Source: Didymodactylos carnosus
Lineage: Eukaryota; Rotifera; Eurotatoria; Philodinida; Philodinidae
NCBI GenBank assembly: GCA_905250885.1
Contig: CAJNOQ010000133.1
Coordinates: 1 to 64,000 of the forward strand
Direction: 5' to 3'
DNA: 64,000 nucleotides
The notes beneath the pieces were generated by a model that was not told the origin of the DNA, did no database searches, and worked only from the letters and a program-made list of their open reading frames with translations. Of the stretch, positions 13,832-26,888 are shown one piece after another (positions within the stretch are counted from its first letter, which is position 1; every line of letters begins with the position of its first letter). The position numbers and the translations under genes are program-made.

Positions 13832-16800
13832 AATTATCTTCCTGAGAATATGGCAGTATTTGGTACATGATAGTCTCCAGAAAACTTGCGAGTTTCTGAA
13901 GGTCCTCTAGATTTGAGAGGATGGGTAAAATTGTAGTTGATAAGTGCTTGTAAACATTTTGGCAGTATCAGAACTCTAGATCTAGAGTGTCTGCAAAAGT
14001 GTTTTCGTGAAGATCTGCAGAAAAATAGACATCTTGAATGTAAGTTTGTTTTTATTAATTTGCATTTTATTTCCTATTCTGTTTTATTGCGGTACATCTA
14101 GAACACAAAAAAAGAAAGAATGTTCAAGCAAGAAAGAATGTCATCTAAGAGAGAAAAATGTCATACTGCTTCACCTGCATAAAAATGGAATAACATAATA
14201 GAACTTCGTTACAAAATAAAAATAAAAATAATAGAAGGATTGTCTCTCTTTGAGAATAATTCAAACACTTGAAGCCTCTCCACTTGTCAGTCTGTCAATC
14301 TGACCTAGTCAGAATGTATACAATTTGACATTTGGTATACATTGGTAGTGGTTGAATTATCGCACATTACATAGTAAATGTCACTAGTGACCTAAATGTC
14401 TCCAACATTGAATTCTTTCAACGGGCATTTTATGGACTTGCAATTCTTGAGCTTGTCTTTGAAACAAATTATAGAGTTTATGGGAAATGTGGTTATAATG
14501 TCGATCTACGCAGCATAGAATTGTTCCTCAAATATAACTGATATTTAATAACGCATAGATGACCTGTTAGCTAAAAACGGGCTTTAGTATGCTTTAAAAT
14601 ATGAGAAACAGCCAGTTAACAGACACTGTTCTTTTACTGTTCATAATGTTCTGAAAAGATGACCAGGCAATTAAATATACATGATTAACACCCAAATTTA
14701 CATAATCGTTAAATATCTATTAAATATCCGTTTTCTTTTTAACGATTACAGACAAAAGCAAAAACAGACGATTTACGTTGGCGGTTCTTTTGATATAGTT
14801 CGTCAACAAGTCATTTACCTTTTGTTTTATTGTTCTGACTACTTTATAAATATTACGTTGCAAGGATGTGAAGATCAGCGGGTGAGACTGAAAAAGCTCT
14901 CAGAATTGGTATGAAGGATACTAAAAGCTACTATTCATTGCACTATAGTTCTATACTGAAAATCACGCTATGAAAAAAAGTTTAATCATTTCCAGCGTTT
15001 AAAAACAGAAGACTTTTCAAGTTTACTGTGGTGAAAAAAACAGGAAGTTTCAATATTATAAATGGGTATCTCGACTGAAAGATGTCTGAGTGCTAACTGG
15101 AATTAGTTCCAGATCTGATGTTAATGTGACCTCTGAAATTTGAATGATTGTATAAGAATCGTCCGGAAGCTAAAAAGAAAAATTATGTAAAAAGGACGTA
15201 TATATATAACTAACAAAAACGTTTTATACAATCTAATAGTCCTTTAAAGAAAAGGCACGAATTATTCAAAAGGATGATTATTATTTCTAATAGCGCGATG
15301 TTCTTTTTCCATCGTCATGGCACAATGTTCCTTAATGCACTTTGTGAACCTGAGACCTGCAGGCAGTTATTATATGTAGAGAAAATGATGAATAAAATTA
15401 TAGGTTATAAGTACAGAAGAAGCATATGGCGAGCCTTTTTGTCTTTTATGAGTGGCATAAATGTTAAAGAAAAAAAGATTTTCTATTCTTGTATGCGTTT
15501 TTCCTTTCTTATTATTTTTTTTTTCTTTTCTGTACACGCCATGTCAACATAGTATTTGTATTTTCATGCGCTCGTAAAACCTTTCAATAAGTTACATTTT
15601 TCGCAATTATAATGAAACGAAGTTCTTGCTGAACACAGAAAAAAGGAAACTGTGTTTATCTAGTCAAAGGAGAAGAACGGGTAAGGTTGAAAATTTTCGT
15701 CACGCAAATCTAATTTTTTTCTATTAAGAACATGTCAGACCGGTGTCAAAAACATATTCTATCACTTAGTTTCTCAAAATTCTAAGATCAAACATTTTTT
15801 TTTTCTCAAAAATTTTGGAATCTGTTTTTTTCGACTTTTATTAAATATGCTGAAGTACATATATATTCAATCATACAGATCTCGAATATAACGGTTGAAA
15901 TAAAAAACTATGCTTTCATGTATGAGAAAAATAAACTTTCAAGTATTGTTATATTTTTGCGTTGTTTTGGAATTCAATTTTATGATTATGTCAGAAAAAC
16001 ATTCTTATCTAACCAAAAATAGTCAGATGAAAAAATGACGATGGAATCAAATTCATAAAATCATCGTATTAAATTATTATTCGTGCTTTTTTGCATCATT
16101 ATCTAATAAAAACTTGAACCAATGTAAAACTTATGTTAGATATATAAATTTTTGCGCTCTATCGTACTAACATAGTTTGAAGGGAAGAAAGAACGCGGTT
16201 TTTTCCGAAACAATGAAATTATAGTCACAATCAAATATTTTTAACAGTCATTCAAAATTTTAACTTACCGGATGGTATATGACTGGAATTATCTAACGTA
16301 AAAGTTAGGAATTTTCACTTAGCACTTCATCTACTGTTTTATCTTCATTTATTAAAAAAAAAATATTCATACTAATAGAATAGTTAAAAGTTTGTCATTC
16401 TTTACTTGTTGTATTGTTCTTATAGCATTAGTTGACCTTGGTTTTTTTACAGAGAATATCGTTCTGCACTGATCTAAGTAATTTTTCAAATAAAAATAGA
16501 TAAAGAATGGAAAACAAAATTTTAGTAATGAAGAAATCTGATTGTATCTAATAAAGGAAAATTTCTTTCCTGCAATAAACGTTAGATAGGCGAAAATATA
16601 AGATTGACCAACGAACTTAAGTATGAATATGAAATGAGATGTGACATAAATTTCTGTGTAGTATTTCAGAATACTATGAAACAGTAGAATTTTAATAAAA
16701 AATTTTAAAAATGTCTCAGAATCTCTCGAAATTCAGTATGACTAATTATCTTCGCTGATCATAATGTTTAAGAAAAATTGCTGTTTCCAAAAATTGCTTA

Positions 16801-18951
16801 TTTTTATACACAGTAACTAAGCTAAATCTTGGTAAGATCGTGTAAAATTCTTCTCATTTATGTAGAGTGAATGGCATATCTATTGTATCGTTCATTTTCT
16901 ACATGTAAAAAGAAGATAATTTTTTTTGTTGTAAAGCAATTTTAAAATTTTTTTCTTGTTTTGTTTATCTACAATAGGCCTACTACTGTGCTAGAAGCCA
17001 ACCTTTTGTCTCCTATAGTTTACGAGGTATAACTCTTGTATTTCGGCGTTGGTTGATGTATCCCGCTAAAGAAAAAACTGGAAATGATGTCAATAAGTAG
17101 AATCGATACAGCTTCCAGTGTGTAACAAATTGATAAGAAAATATAATTTGAAAAGTACTTTCTTTGTACACAAAATTCTATTATATTGGTGGAAATCGAG
17201 GCTTCCCCCACAAAATGTCCGGTGAGATTTTCGATATCTCGATAAATAATACTCCGATCAAAATCAAACTTTTAATCATTTTTAGACCTCATGAGATTTG
17301 ATATTTGCTAAAAAGATGAACTTGAAATATTGCATCGTCGAGGGGAAATTTGAAAAATACGCGAAAATGTCTGGTGAGACTTTTAAGTAGAAATATCTGG
17401 TGAGAATTCTACATGCTTATTTTGAATGAAAATAGAACCAAAATTCAATTTGTGACACATCAATCGATTCGACTGAATATACTCTATTCAGCCACGAAGG
17501 TTAAAAATATTAGTTCACCAGGTGCGAATAATGACTCTCAAGAGCCATCCTTCAGCTAAAAATCTTTGTTTTCGACATTTCCAATGGAAAATCTAAGTGA
17601 TAAAGTTTTGGGAGTCGCATCATCGGATTTAGCTCATCAAAATCTATTGATCCATACACAATATTTATCATTTCTTTCAAGTATAATTGGGTTTATCCAC
17701 AATCATCTTCGGGATTCAGCTTCTTGTAGCACCGAAAACACATTTTTTCACTGTTTTGATTATAAAGTGTCGGGAAAAAGGTTTTCTGCTTAACATCTGG
17801 TGTAGGAAAACTCAACCCGACGCTCTGAACATCTTTTTGTAAGCAACTTATTTTTTGAGAATTTTTTGCTAAACGGTACGATGTCTATGCTATGCGCTCG
17901 TATATATTCTAAAAATACATAGTCTAGGTTACATGTTTGTGTGTTTGTCTCAAATACAAATTTGGCTCATATTTCTGTCTAGAAGGACTTCTATAAAATT
18001 AATCTAAAATCTAGTTGAAAAAAATACGATAGACGATCCGATCATGTAAGAAATAAATATTTTATGCAATTAGAAAGTAAGAACATTCACTCTCATAAGA
18101 TAAATATAGAGTATTACTCGACTTTCATTTCTCATTAATACTTGCTTGTACCTGTACCGGTATAAAAACGATTTCTCTTTTTTTGCTCTTATTCGCCTAT
18201 TAAAATTTTGATGGACGTGTTTACTTGGCTTAACTTTAAGAAAAACAGTTCCCATTTTGTCTAGGTCACTATGAGTGTTTTAATTATTTTGGTATATTTG
18301 AGAATAAAACAGCTCACATGTACTAGAAATAAGTTCTTGAGTAAAATATATTACGAATGATCTTTCACTAAAATATATGAATAGTCGATAAAAATATTAT
18401 TCTCTATTGAGTTGTGATTTCTCCTCGAAAAAGAGGCGTTTAACGCAAACCATTACCTAATATTCTTTTCATTTCTTCGTTCTTAAATGGAGAATAGAAA
18501 AAGAAGGACATAGTATTTATACAAACTAACAGGTAAAAATGAAATGTGTAATTTAAGAGAGAGAGACAGTCTGCATGTTGATTGTACCTCAATATAATAT
18601 GATATATTATTCCACGTTTTTAACATTTTTTTCTCCCTCACGCGTTGAATAAAACAGGGGGTAAATTAGTTTTTTTGACCGTATAAAACTCGTAGTACAT
18701 TTTTAATATGATATTTTCGAGCACATTTTTTTCTCTCTTTTTATTATGCCTAACAGTACAAACATACATAATGCATTTTTTTTCTTCATCTTCTCTCCTT
18801 GTTATTATTATTATTTTTTTGTTAAAGAAAAATCTAAAAAAAAAATCTGTTCTTATATCTCGTTTTTCTTTTAATCAGATGCACGAGAATATTATTCTGA
18901 AATAATTTTAGAGTAAAAAGAATAATTATCCATTCGTTCATCATTCAAATC
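13832..18951. other. Intergenic stretch between the transposon nest and the nuclear receptor
   Basis: About 5 kb of AT-rich sequence. Open frames reach at most about 90 codons and none resembles a known protein or carries good splice partners. A short motif close to ATGTCYGGTGAGA recurs near 17215 and 17370, a weak local repeat. No RNA gene recognised. Confidence 0.4.
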
Positions 18952-21900
18952 ATGAGTAGAAAACGAGAGTCAGACTATCTGGATAATTTCAATCAAATAA
19001 AAAAAGATAAACTAATGTTCAATAATGACGGTAGAGAATATATTGATCGACTTAAACTGACATCGACGACAACAATTGGTAGTGATAGTGGTACTTTGTT
19101 ACAATGTTTCGACACATCGCTGACACTGCCGGTCAGTGACACAACAGCCGATGAAAGAAATTTGTTAAAACTTGCCATCATGTCAAAAGTAATAAATCAA
19201 GTGAGTAAGAGGTCATGTTGCACCCTACAAGTTCAATCTCACCTAAGAATAGAATGATTGATATGTTCTTTGTATTTCTTATCTTTATCGAACAGATGAG
19301 TATAAGCATGTCTGTTACAGCACGCAGAGTAGACAGCAGAATTTTTTAAAATTATTTTGACAACAGTAATAAAATACGCGGAAAAGAAATACGTTGGGAT
19401 CAGAGAGAGAGAGAGAGTGGTAGATGGATGTGCAAATGTCACAGATGTTTACTTTTCAATACTCTGCTTTGAGAAGCGTTTGAAAAGGCTACTAGATTTA
19501 TTAGTGCCAATAAAATGATTTAGGAATGTCGAGAGAAAGAAGAAAGTTTTCTTTCGTGTATTCAAAGTTAAGTTATAGATGTTCAAAATTTGTATAAAAC
19601 AATGAATTTTATTATTTTTTATTTTTCATAGACAGTAGCGTGTAACCGAAAACGACGAACACGCATATTAGATAATTCGAACATCGATCAAGTTAATCCA
19701 TTAAATAATAGGCCAAGAACTCTAGAAAGTATTACAAATAATCGAAAAAAATCTGACTTGTCGTGTGTGGTATGCAGTGGTCAAGCTCATGGATACAATT
19801 TTGATGCCATTAGTTGCGAGTCATGCAAAGCCTTCTTTAGACGAAATGCTCTTGTTAATCAGGTATATTTTATTTAGTTTTAAATATATTTTTTTTATTT
19901 TGAAATTTGAAAAAGTCATTCATCTGTTAATTTAAAATCTGTTATATCATATTTTCAACATCAATATATTCTAGCTATGTTGTAGGAACGATTAAAATGT
20001 CGACGAGATGCTTCATGTGAAATTACACTGGAGACGAGAAGACGTTGTAAATCTTGTCGACTTAAAAAATGTTTCTCAGTTGGTTAGTATACACATATAC
20101 ATATAGTTTTTACATTAATTTTTTAAGGATGTGGACAATATTTCTAATTTTCAGTAATTATATCTATATCAAATGATACGTTAAAAAGATCCTTGAGTTT
20201 TCACCATCAAGTCTACCAACTTCTAAACAAAATCTAGAGAACAAAATGAATTTGCCGAGAATTTACTAAAAAATATTTTTTTTTAAATTTAAAAATTTAA
20301 AAATACACGAATAGTTTTTAATTAAAGACTCATCTGAGCTAAAATGAACATATTTTTTTTTTGTTTTTTCTGTTAAAAAACTTTTCAAGCGGCTTATAAA
20401 GATTCTGGATTTTTTTAAAAACGCAAAGCGTAAGAAAAACCATCTATTTTCTATTAACCCGTTTAGATTACTTTATTCTTTAAAAAGAAACTCATTGTTT
20501 TATCATGGAGTGTCGTTCAAAAAACAAAAAAAATGAGAATTATTTTATGGATTTTGTATGGAAATGGAAAAAAAAAGCAAAAGGAAATATGTCTACTATT
20601 TTTCTTCGAGAATTATTTTCTCATGAGATCTGATGTAATTATATGTACGCATCTAGATAACATATACATTTTAGCACTAACATAACATATCCACTCTATC
20701 TTTAATATTGTTTGAATGACAGACAAATAGTGTACAGAAATATAAAATTATTTCAACACACCTAACTTAGTGTGCGTTCTAAAGGAGAATAAATTCACTC
20801 AGTTTTCGAATAACTTTCGACAGATAGATGATGGGGGGCATGAATTATTTGCCGTTCGATAAGCCAAAAACTGAAAACATTCTTTTCATAAAAATGTAAG
20901 CTCAAAAATCTTTGTCAAATGTAGAGTTTTGAGAGAGTCATAGGAGAACGGATATGAACTTCTAAAATACGAAATAACAATACTATTTTATAAAAAAACT
21001 ATTCTAATTTAAATCCAAAAAAAAGAATATCTCAGATCTTCTTACAAAGTTTTCTAGAAATACTTCGAAAGTATCTTTACATTTTTTCGCACACTTTTGC
21101 AACTACATAATTATGTAACGTGGCTATAATAATATATACTTTGAAGTTTTAAAATGTTTTAAGCCGATTTTAAGTGAGTTAAGAGTTTTCTGATTTTGTG
21201 TAACCCAAAGTAAAACGTTTTATATAAAGTAGATTTCCACTAGATTTTTAAATGTTGGATAAAAAGTAGCATTATCATGAAACTTATCGTGGTTGATAAT
21301 TTATGTTTCGTATTCATTTTTTGCAGCTAATTTGTTTGGATACTGAAATTTATTAAAATCAGAGCTTTCGAATCGATAGATTTATCTTCAGTGAAAAAAC
21401 TTGTTGTTCTACACATTCTCCACAAACCAGAGAACGCACTTTTTTTTCGGTGTGCTTCAAATGTAGACAAAGTATATCCACCTAGAGAGATATTAGGATA
21501 AACGCTTCCAGACCTACAAGAAAACATTTTTCTTTTGAAAAATTCTCTCATACTTACTTAATACATACTTGAATTTATAGTCTGCTTTTCCAGTCAAAAG
21601 TCGATTTTTTTGTTCAGAGGAACCAATGCTAAAGTAGTTTTTCAATAAAAAAAGTATTTCTTTTTAGGAATGCGAAAAGAATGGATCTTAACTGAAGAAG
21701 AAAAACAGAACAAAAAACGACGAATTGAAGAGAACCGCCGATTACGAAGTATCACCGGTCTTACTCAAAGCCATTTGGATGATGAACGATTGTCTAATAC
21801 ACCAAGTCAAGAAACAATAGTGAGTTAATTTTTGTTCAAAATTTTTCAAATTTGTTGAAGTATTTATCTCAAGATAAAAATCTTAAATGAAGACCGTAGA

Positions 21901-24263
21901 ACATTATTAAAGATTTCTCATATTTCTGTCCAGAACAATCATGATTTTGTGCAGATTTTATGCGATCTTTCAAAATCTTAAACAAAAATGGCAGTCCAAG
22001 TTCTCAATAAGTATCTATCGCATTTTCTGTCAGCACAGTTCTTGATCAAAGTTTTAAACTAATTCTAATTAATTATTACATTTTCTATTGACATCTGCGA
22101 TCTGTAGAATAATTGTGAAGTGTATGTCCATTATTCCTTATTTGATTTTGTAGCATCTTGCCTATTTAGTGTGCAACTGTCTCCAGTTCCAGAGAGAGCT
22201 ATAATTAGGTTTTATCGCGTTTTACACAAACTATATATAATAAACGATTAGTTTTGAAAGTACATTTTAGAACTAGGTTATGGCCTTCATTCATTCACAG
22301 GATATTCATAACCAGTTATTATAGTTAGTTTATAGCGTTGAAATTTAATTATGATTCCATCCGAGACTACGAGCACAGTTTCACTTTGAATAAGCAAAAT
22401 GTTATGGAATCAAATAATCAGATGATGCAGGAATGAGTAAGATGAAGAGTCTCATAGTCAGAAAATTAAATTAAATACGAAGAACAAACAATTCTTTAAT
22501 AATTGAAACATTAAATCCTGAAGCGCAAATATTGAATATATTCTCCACCCTTTGACACGCATCTGAAATAAAGTAAAAGAGCAAGTATCTGGACATTTTC
22601 TACATAACAAGAATAAAAGCATCTAAAAAAAGCTGCTACTAGAAAACGTCCACGGAAAAGCATAGTAAAAAAAGTGTCAACAACAATAGGTCCACAAAAA
22701 TTCATCTAAATCGAAGCATTAAGTGATAAGCATAGTATTTAAGTGCTGTTTAAGTTTTCAGAAACGACTGATTTCTTGCGATAGTGTATCGGCCCAGCAG
22801 GTCACGTGTACTTCCGAAGTATAGTGCAGACTAAACTGAGTCAAATATTATTTGGAAATCTCTTCAAATTTTGTTTTTTCATGTGACTAAAAAAACCATC
22901 AGAATAAATTCGTCCACAAAAAGTGACCGCTTTTTTTTTGCCATGTAGTTGAAGCAAAATAAGTTGCACAATGGATGATAGCATCCTTTAAGGATAATAT
23001 TATGAAAACGATTTCCTCGTTGGAGAGCCAGTCCGACAACAAGAGAGTGTACATGATCAAGAGTGTGTACTTGATCATGCAGCGGTAATAATCAAACAAT
23101 AATTCAATCCGGATTCGTCGACACTATAAAGTGTCGACGGCTCACAGATATCTTTCATCTCCCCGCCCAAAATGTTGTCGACCAGTCAGGAAAAAAATTA
23201 ATGTATCGACGAATCGCGAATATACCAACCAAAATCATCTAAAAGCTTTCATCAATATTTGTCAAAAGTTAACATTCCTCATAGATTTAGTGCGGATATA
23301 AACTGTCTGTAGATCGTGAGCTGACTTACATTTCTCGGTGTCCAAGTTTTGTACCTGATTTCAAAAATAATAAAAATGGCAATCTATCGATCTACTTCTG
23401 AGTACAGAACGAGCACAGCTGCTAATAGAGTTCAATGGACAATAAGGCAGTCAGACAAAATGTATTTTTTTAATATTTTGTTTTCATTTTAGATGTCTAG
23501 TCCTCATTTCGAGTCAGATGAAGAAAAAACAGATCAATTGGGACTGACTGATTTTGATCTTTTACAAAATATTCAAAACGCCTACTCTCAATCTTTCAAT
23601 TTGAATACGACCGATAGTGATTTACCATTATATCCATTAACAAAAAAGCTTACCGCTATTTGTCCGATAATTAATGTTAAAAATATTACAGCATTAAGAT
23701 TAATTAATTTTTATAAGAAAATGCATGAATTTCAATTGTGCACTGAAGAAGACAAAGTAACATTAATTAAACATAATTTACCGTGCATATTTTTTCTACA
23801 TGCCGTGTTAAGCTATGATCCACTAATGGATAGATATTATCAAGATGATAAACATCATATTGATGGCAGAGATATTTTGTTATCATATGGTCTTGAAGTA
23901 TATTCAAAAATAACAACGTTAATGACGACATTAAGGTCATTTGTTGAATTAGATCGAATTATTATTCAATTAGCATTAGTTATTATGTTGTTTTCTAAAG
24001 GTTTTTCAGCAAGTGACTCTGTTGAACCAATTTTAATAGATCCATTAAAAGTATTTAGAATTCAAAATTTATACATCGAACGATTATGGAGATTTTTAGA
24101 AAATCGTTTCGGGAACGCAACAGCAACAAAAATGGTTGCTAAATTATTTATGCAATGTTTAACTATACAAATATTATCGAGAGACACTCGGTCAGATATA
24201 TCAGAAAATGTAAATCCATATGACATAGTTCCCATTATGCGATCGATAATGCAGTTAGTGTAA
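18952..24263 (+). CDS. Nuclear hormone receptor, NR1J/DHR96-DAF-12-VDR-like
   Basis: Ligand-regulated transcription factor. Coding exons 18952-19200, 19632-19862, 19986-20082, 21668-21819 and 23493-24263 give 1500 nt, 499 residues, in phase. Seen: finger 1 with Cys128, 131, 145 and 148, P-box ESCKA within CESCKAFFRRNAL, and finger 2 with Cys165, 171, 181 and 184 followed by RLKKCFSVGM. The ESCKA P-box is shared by DHR96, NHR-8 and DAF-12, receptors of sterols and xenobiotics. A charged hinge of about 60 residues follows. The last exon carries the whole ligand-binding domain (about 290-499), including a helix 3-4 signature-like segment ending CIFFLHAV. A canonical AF-2 helix is not obvious in the PIMRSIMQLV tail, so co-activator binding may be weak. 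Introns 3 and 4 exceed 1.5 kb. Ligand unknown. Confidence 0.88.
23117..23138. repeat. Perfect 9-bp hairpin in a nuclear-receptor intron
   Basis: GTCGACACT, four bases, then AGTGTCGAC, lying in the long fourth intron. It may be the remains of a short inverted-repeat element. No function assigned. Confidence 0.5.
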
Positions 24264-24333
24264 TAGAAAAGGATATGATAAAGATATGATACCAGTGTCA
24301 ATTGAGATTATAGTATAGCTAACATTTAACTAC

Positions 24334-24339
24334 AATAAA
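24334..24339 (+). promoter_or_regulatory. Polyadenylation signal of the nuclear receptor gene
   Basis: AATAAA about 70 nt after the receptor stop codon. Position fits a 3'-end signal. Confidence 0.5.
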
Positions 24340-24344
24340 TGTTA

Positions 24345-25842
24345 TAATAGGATATGAAATATCAATCATTTTTCTCTATTATAAAAATTTTTGTTTGGTT
24401 AACATATATTTTTGTCTGTTGTTGCTGTCATTGTGACAAGTTATTACATAACTAAACGGTGTGTGTGCCTGTTTTCTTTCTATTCTCAAACTGTAGATAT
24501 ATATTCTATTCTCTCGACATATCCATTTAAAGAAGGATTTTTACTAAATTTGGACAAATAAACCACTTTTAGAGATCAGCATTTAAGGGATATGTCCATG
24601 AACAACTCTTTGTTTTGGTCATTAGTTCATCGATACTGACAGTGAAAGAAACATTTCCAGCTATTTTCTCAGCTCACATTTCAAATTTTCTTCTTTAATG
24701 CACCAGAAAAAACTCATATGAGAATATTGTATCCGACCAGAGAGAAAGAGGATATCCCGTTCAACTTAATAATTTTCTTTTCTTCTTCTACTCATACCTG
24801 TTACCTAATCACGAATGTAAACACGAAAACAAATACAGAGAGGGTTCGTCATCGTCAGAGAAAATAAATACTTCATGTTCTATCGCAGCGAGAATTCTAT
24901 GAATAAAAATACTTTTGTCCATGGAATGTCATCAAAACAATATTACTTACACGGAGATGCGAGGCAGATGATGGGGGGGATTTTTTCTTAAAAAAAGAAA
25001 AAAATTTTAAAATTTTTGTATCCGGACTAAAATCTAACGACAAAGTCAAAACTGTGCTTTTAGCTCTAAATGTAGTGTAAAGTTTGAATCCAAATGCTCT
25101 ACCATTTATGCACTCGATATGACAATTATTTGGAGAAATCGATTCACTCGAAATCTTTTGTAGTTCTGAAGATAATTCGAATTTACGGCAAAAAACGTCG
25201 GGAAATGTAAATCTGCGTATCGAATGCTCAAATGTCAGATGGTCTTATCATACATCGCTGGTAGGTCGATCTGCTCGCACGTGTTTCACACCATCATATG
25301 AAGCATGTAGAAAGACGATCGATGTTAAAAAAGCTCATGTGCATTTAAGGCTTTTTCGCCCTAACGGTATAATGCGATTGCAAATAGCTCATATGTCACC
25401 AGCAAAAGCGTTTGAACTTAAATTTTACTCTTAAGAGGTTTATGTAAAGGAAGCCAAGTAAAATATAATTGGTTGATATGAGTTAAGACAGTTTATAATA
25501 GTAGTATATATACACATCGTTCGAACAGAATGAAGCAAACAAACGCCAGGTAAGAACAAAAAAAAATAAGGCATAGATGTCAAATAAACCATCTGTTTTT
25601 CTTTCCACTATTTGACGTATTGTATGCAGTGCACATTATTTTCATTTAAAACAACACTGATCCGCTTTCTTCTCAATGTTCTTGCAAGATTCATGTCTCT
25701 TGCTAAAAAGTTAAAAATTTGAGGGTGTACAGTGTTTATAGGGTATTTATATATGATATTTATAAGAAAACTATAGAAAAAAATTACACAACGCTATTAT
25801 TTTTAAAACGAATTTCAAGAAAGCCTATGAACATCGTGCTTT
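24345..25842. other. Intergenic, no gene seen
   Basis: About 1.5 kb between the nuclear receptor and the AAGATC element. No open frame of protein character and no transposon ends noticed. Confidence 0.4.
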
Positions 25843-26888
25843 CCCAGGGGAAAGACGTCTTACAAGATCTTATAAGATCTGACGATTTCTTATGCAATCT
25901 TGCTGCAAGATCTTTTGGCAAGAACTTGTACGATCTTATCCCAAGATCATGTATGATCTTGCGGAATCTTGTAACTTCTTGTTGTAAGATCTTACAAGAT
26001 CAGGTTATAAGAAATCTTAAGATCTTATAAGATCTTGTAACAAGAAGGTATATGATCTTGCAAGATCTTGTCAGTTCTTATCACAAGATCATACGATTTC
26101 TTGTTACAAGATCTTACAAGAAGCGATGACTCATTCTTACCACATACATTTTGCAACGATATATAGTATATATACCCAAATGAAACACGTCTTGTAAGAC
26201 CTTGCAAGATTTGATGCTTTCTTGTGAAATCTTGTAATAAGGTCTTACGATATGATCATACAAGATCTTATTATAAGATAATATAAGGTCTTATGGAATC
26301 TTGTAACTTCTTGTTATAAGATCCCCCAAGATCTGGTTATGAGACCGTCGACGGATCTTCCAAGATCTTGTTATCTAATCCTTGGACCTGGGTAAAATAT
26401 AGTTCTTATGATGAAACTTAGAATTTTTTCTTTCTCCAACTGCACACATCAGCTGAGCACAAATAAAGTGCATGGCTATAAGAAACGTGGTTAGACACGT
26501 TACAAAGGACGTCCGGGTCCTTCCTATGCTCGAAAATATTATGAAAAGAAAAAAGCTGTTTTTTAAAGAGGGTCTGTAGGAGAGCTATAGTACAGAATCA
26601 GAGACATAATCTTATATGATCTTATGAAATCTTTCAAGATCTTGTCACTTCTTGCACGATTTTATCGCCAGATCTTGTAAGGTCATACAAGATCTTATCA
26701 CAAGATCTTGCTGTAAGAAAAATCTTGTGAAATCTTATAAGATTCTTGAACCAAGATTCTTGTGGAATCTTGTAAGATCTTGTAAGATTTTCATATGATC
26801 TTGTAAGATCTTGTGGTATCTTATAATATGATCTTACAAGATCTTGTATGAACGTACAAGATCATATTTCAAGATTCTTCGCCCTGGG
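25843..26888. mobile_element. AAGATC/GATCTT repeat-packed element with CCCAGGG ends
   Basis: The stretch begins CCCAGGGGAAAGA and ends in the inverted version, read from the right as CCCAGGGCGAAGA, so terminal inverted repeats are likely. TTT sits on both outer sides and may be a 3-bp duplication. Inside, variants of CAAGATCTTRYAAGATC occur dozens of times in both orientations, because the unit is itself palindromic. They are dense at 25855-26390 and 26600-26885. Between them, 26395-26595 is ordinary sequence, and a third CCTGGG word near 26388 suggests that two shorter elements may be joined. No protein is encoded. Confidence 0.6.

Noticed and set aside
25855-26885. CRISPR-like or terminator-like array of AAGATC repeats
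   Set aside because: No constant repeat or spacer length and both orientations are mixed; a eukaryotic repeat element explains it.
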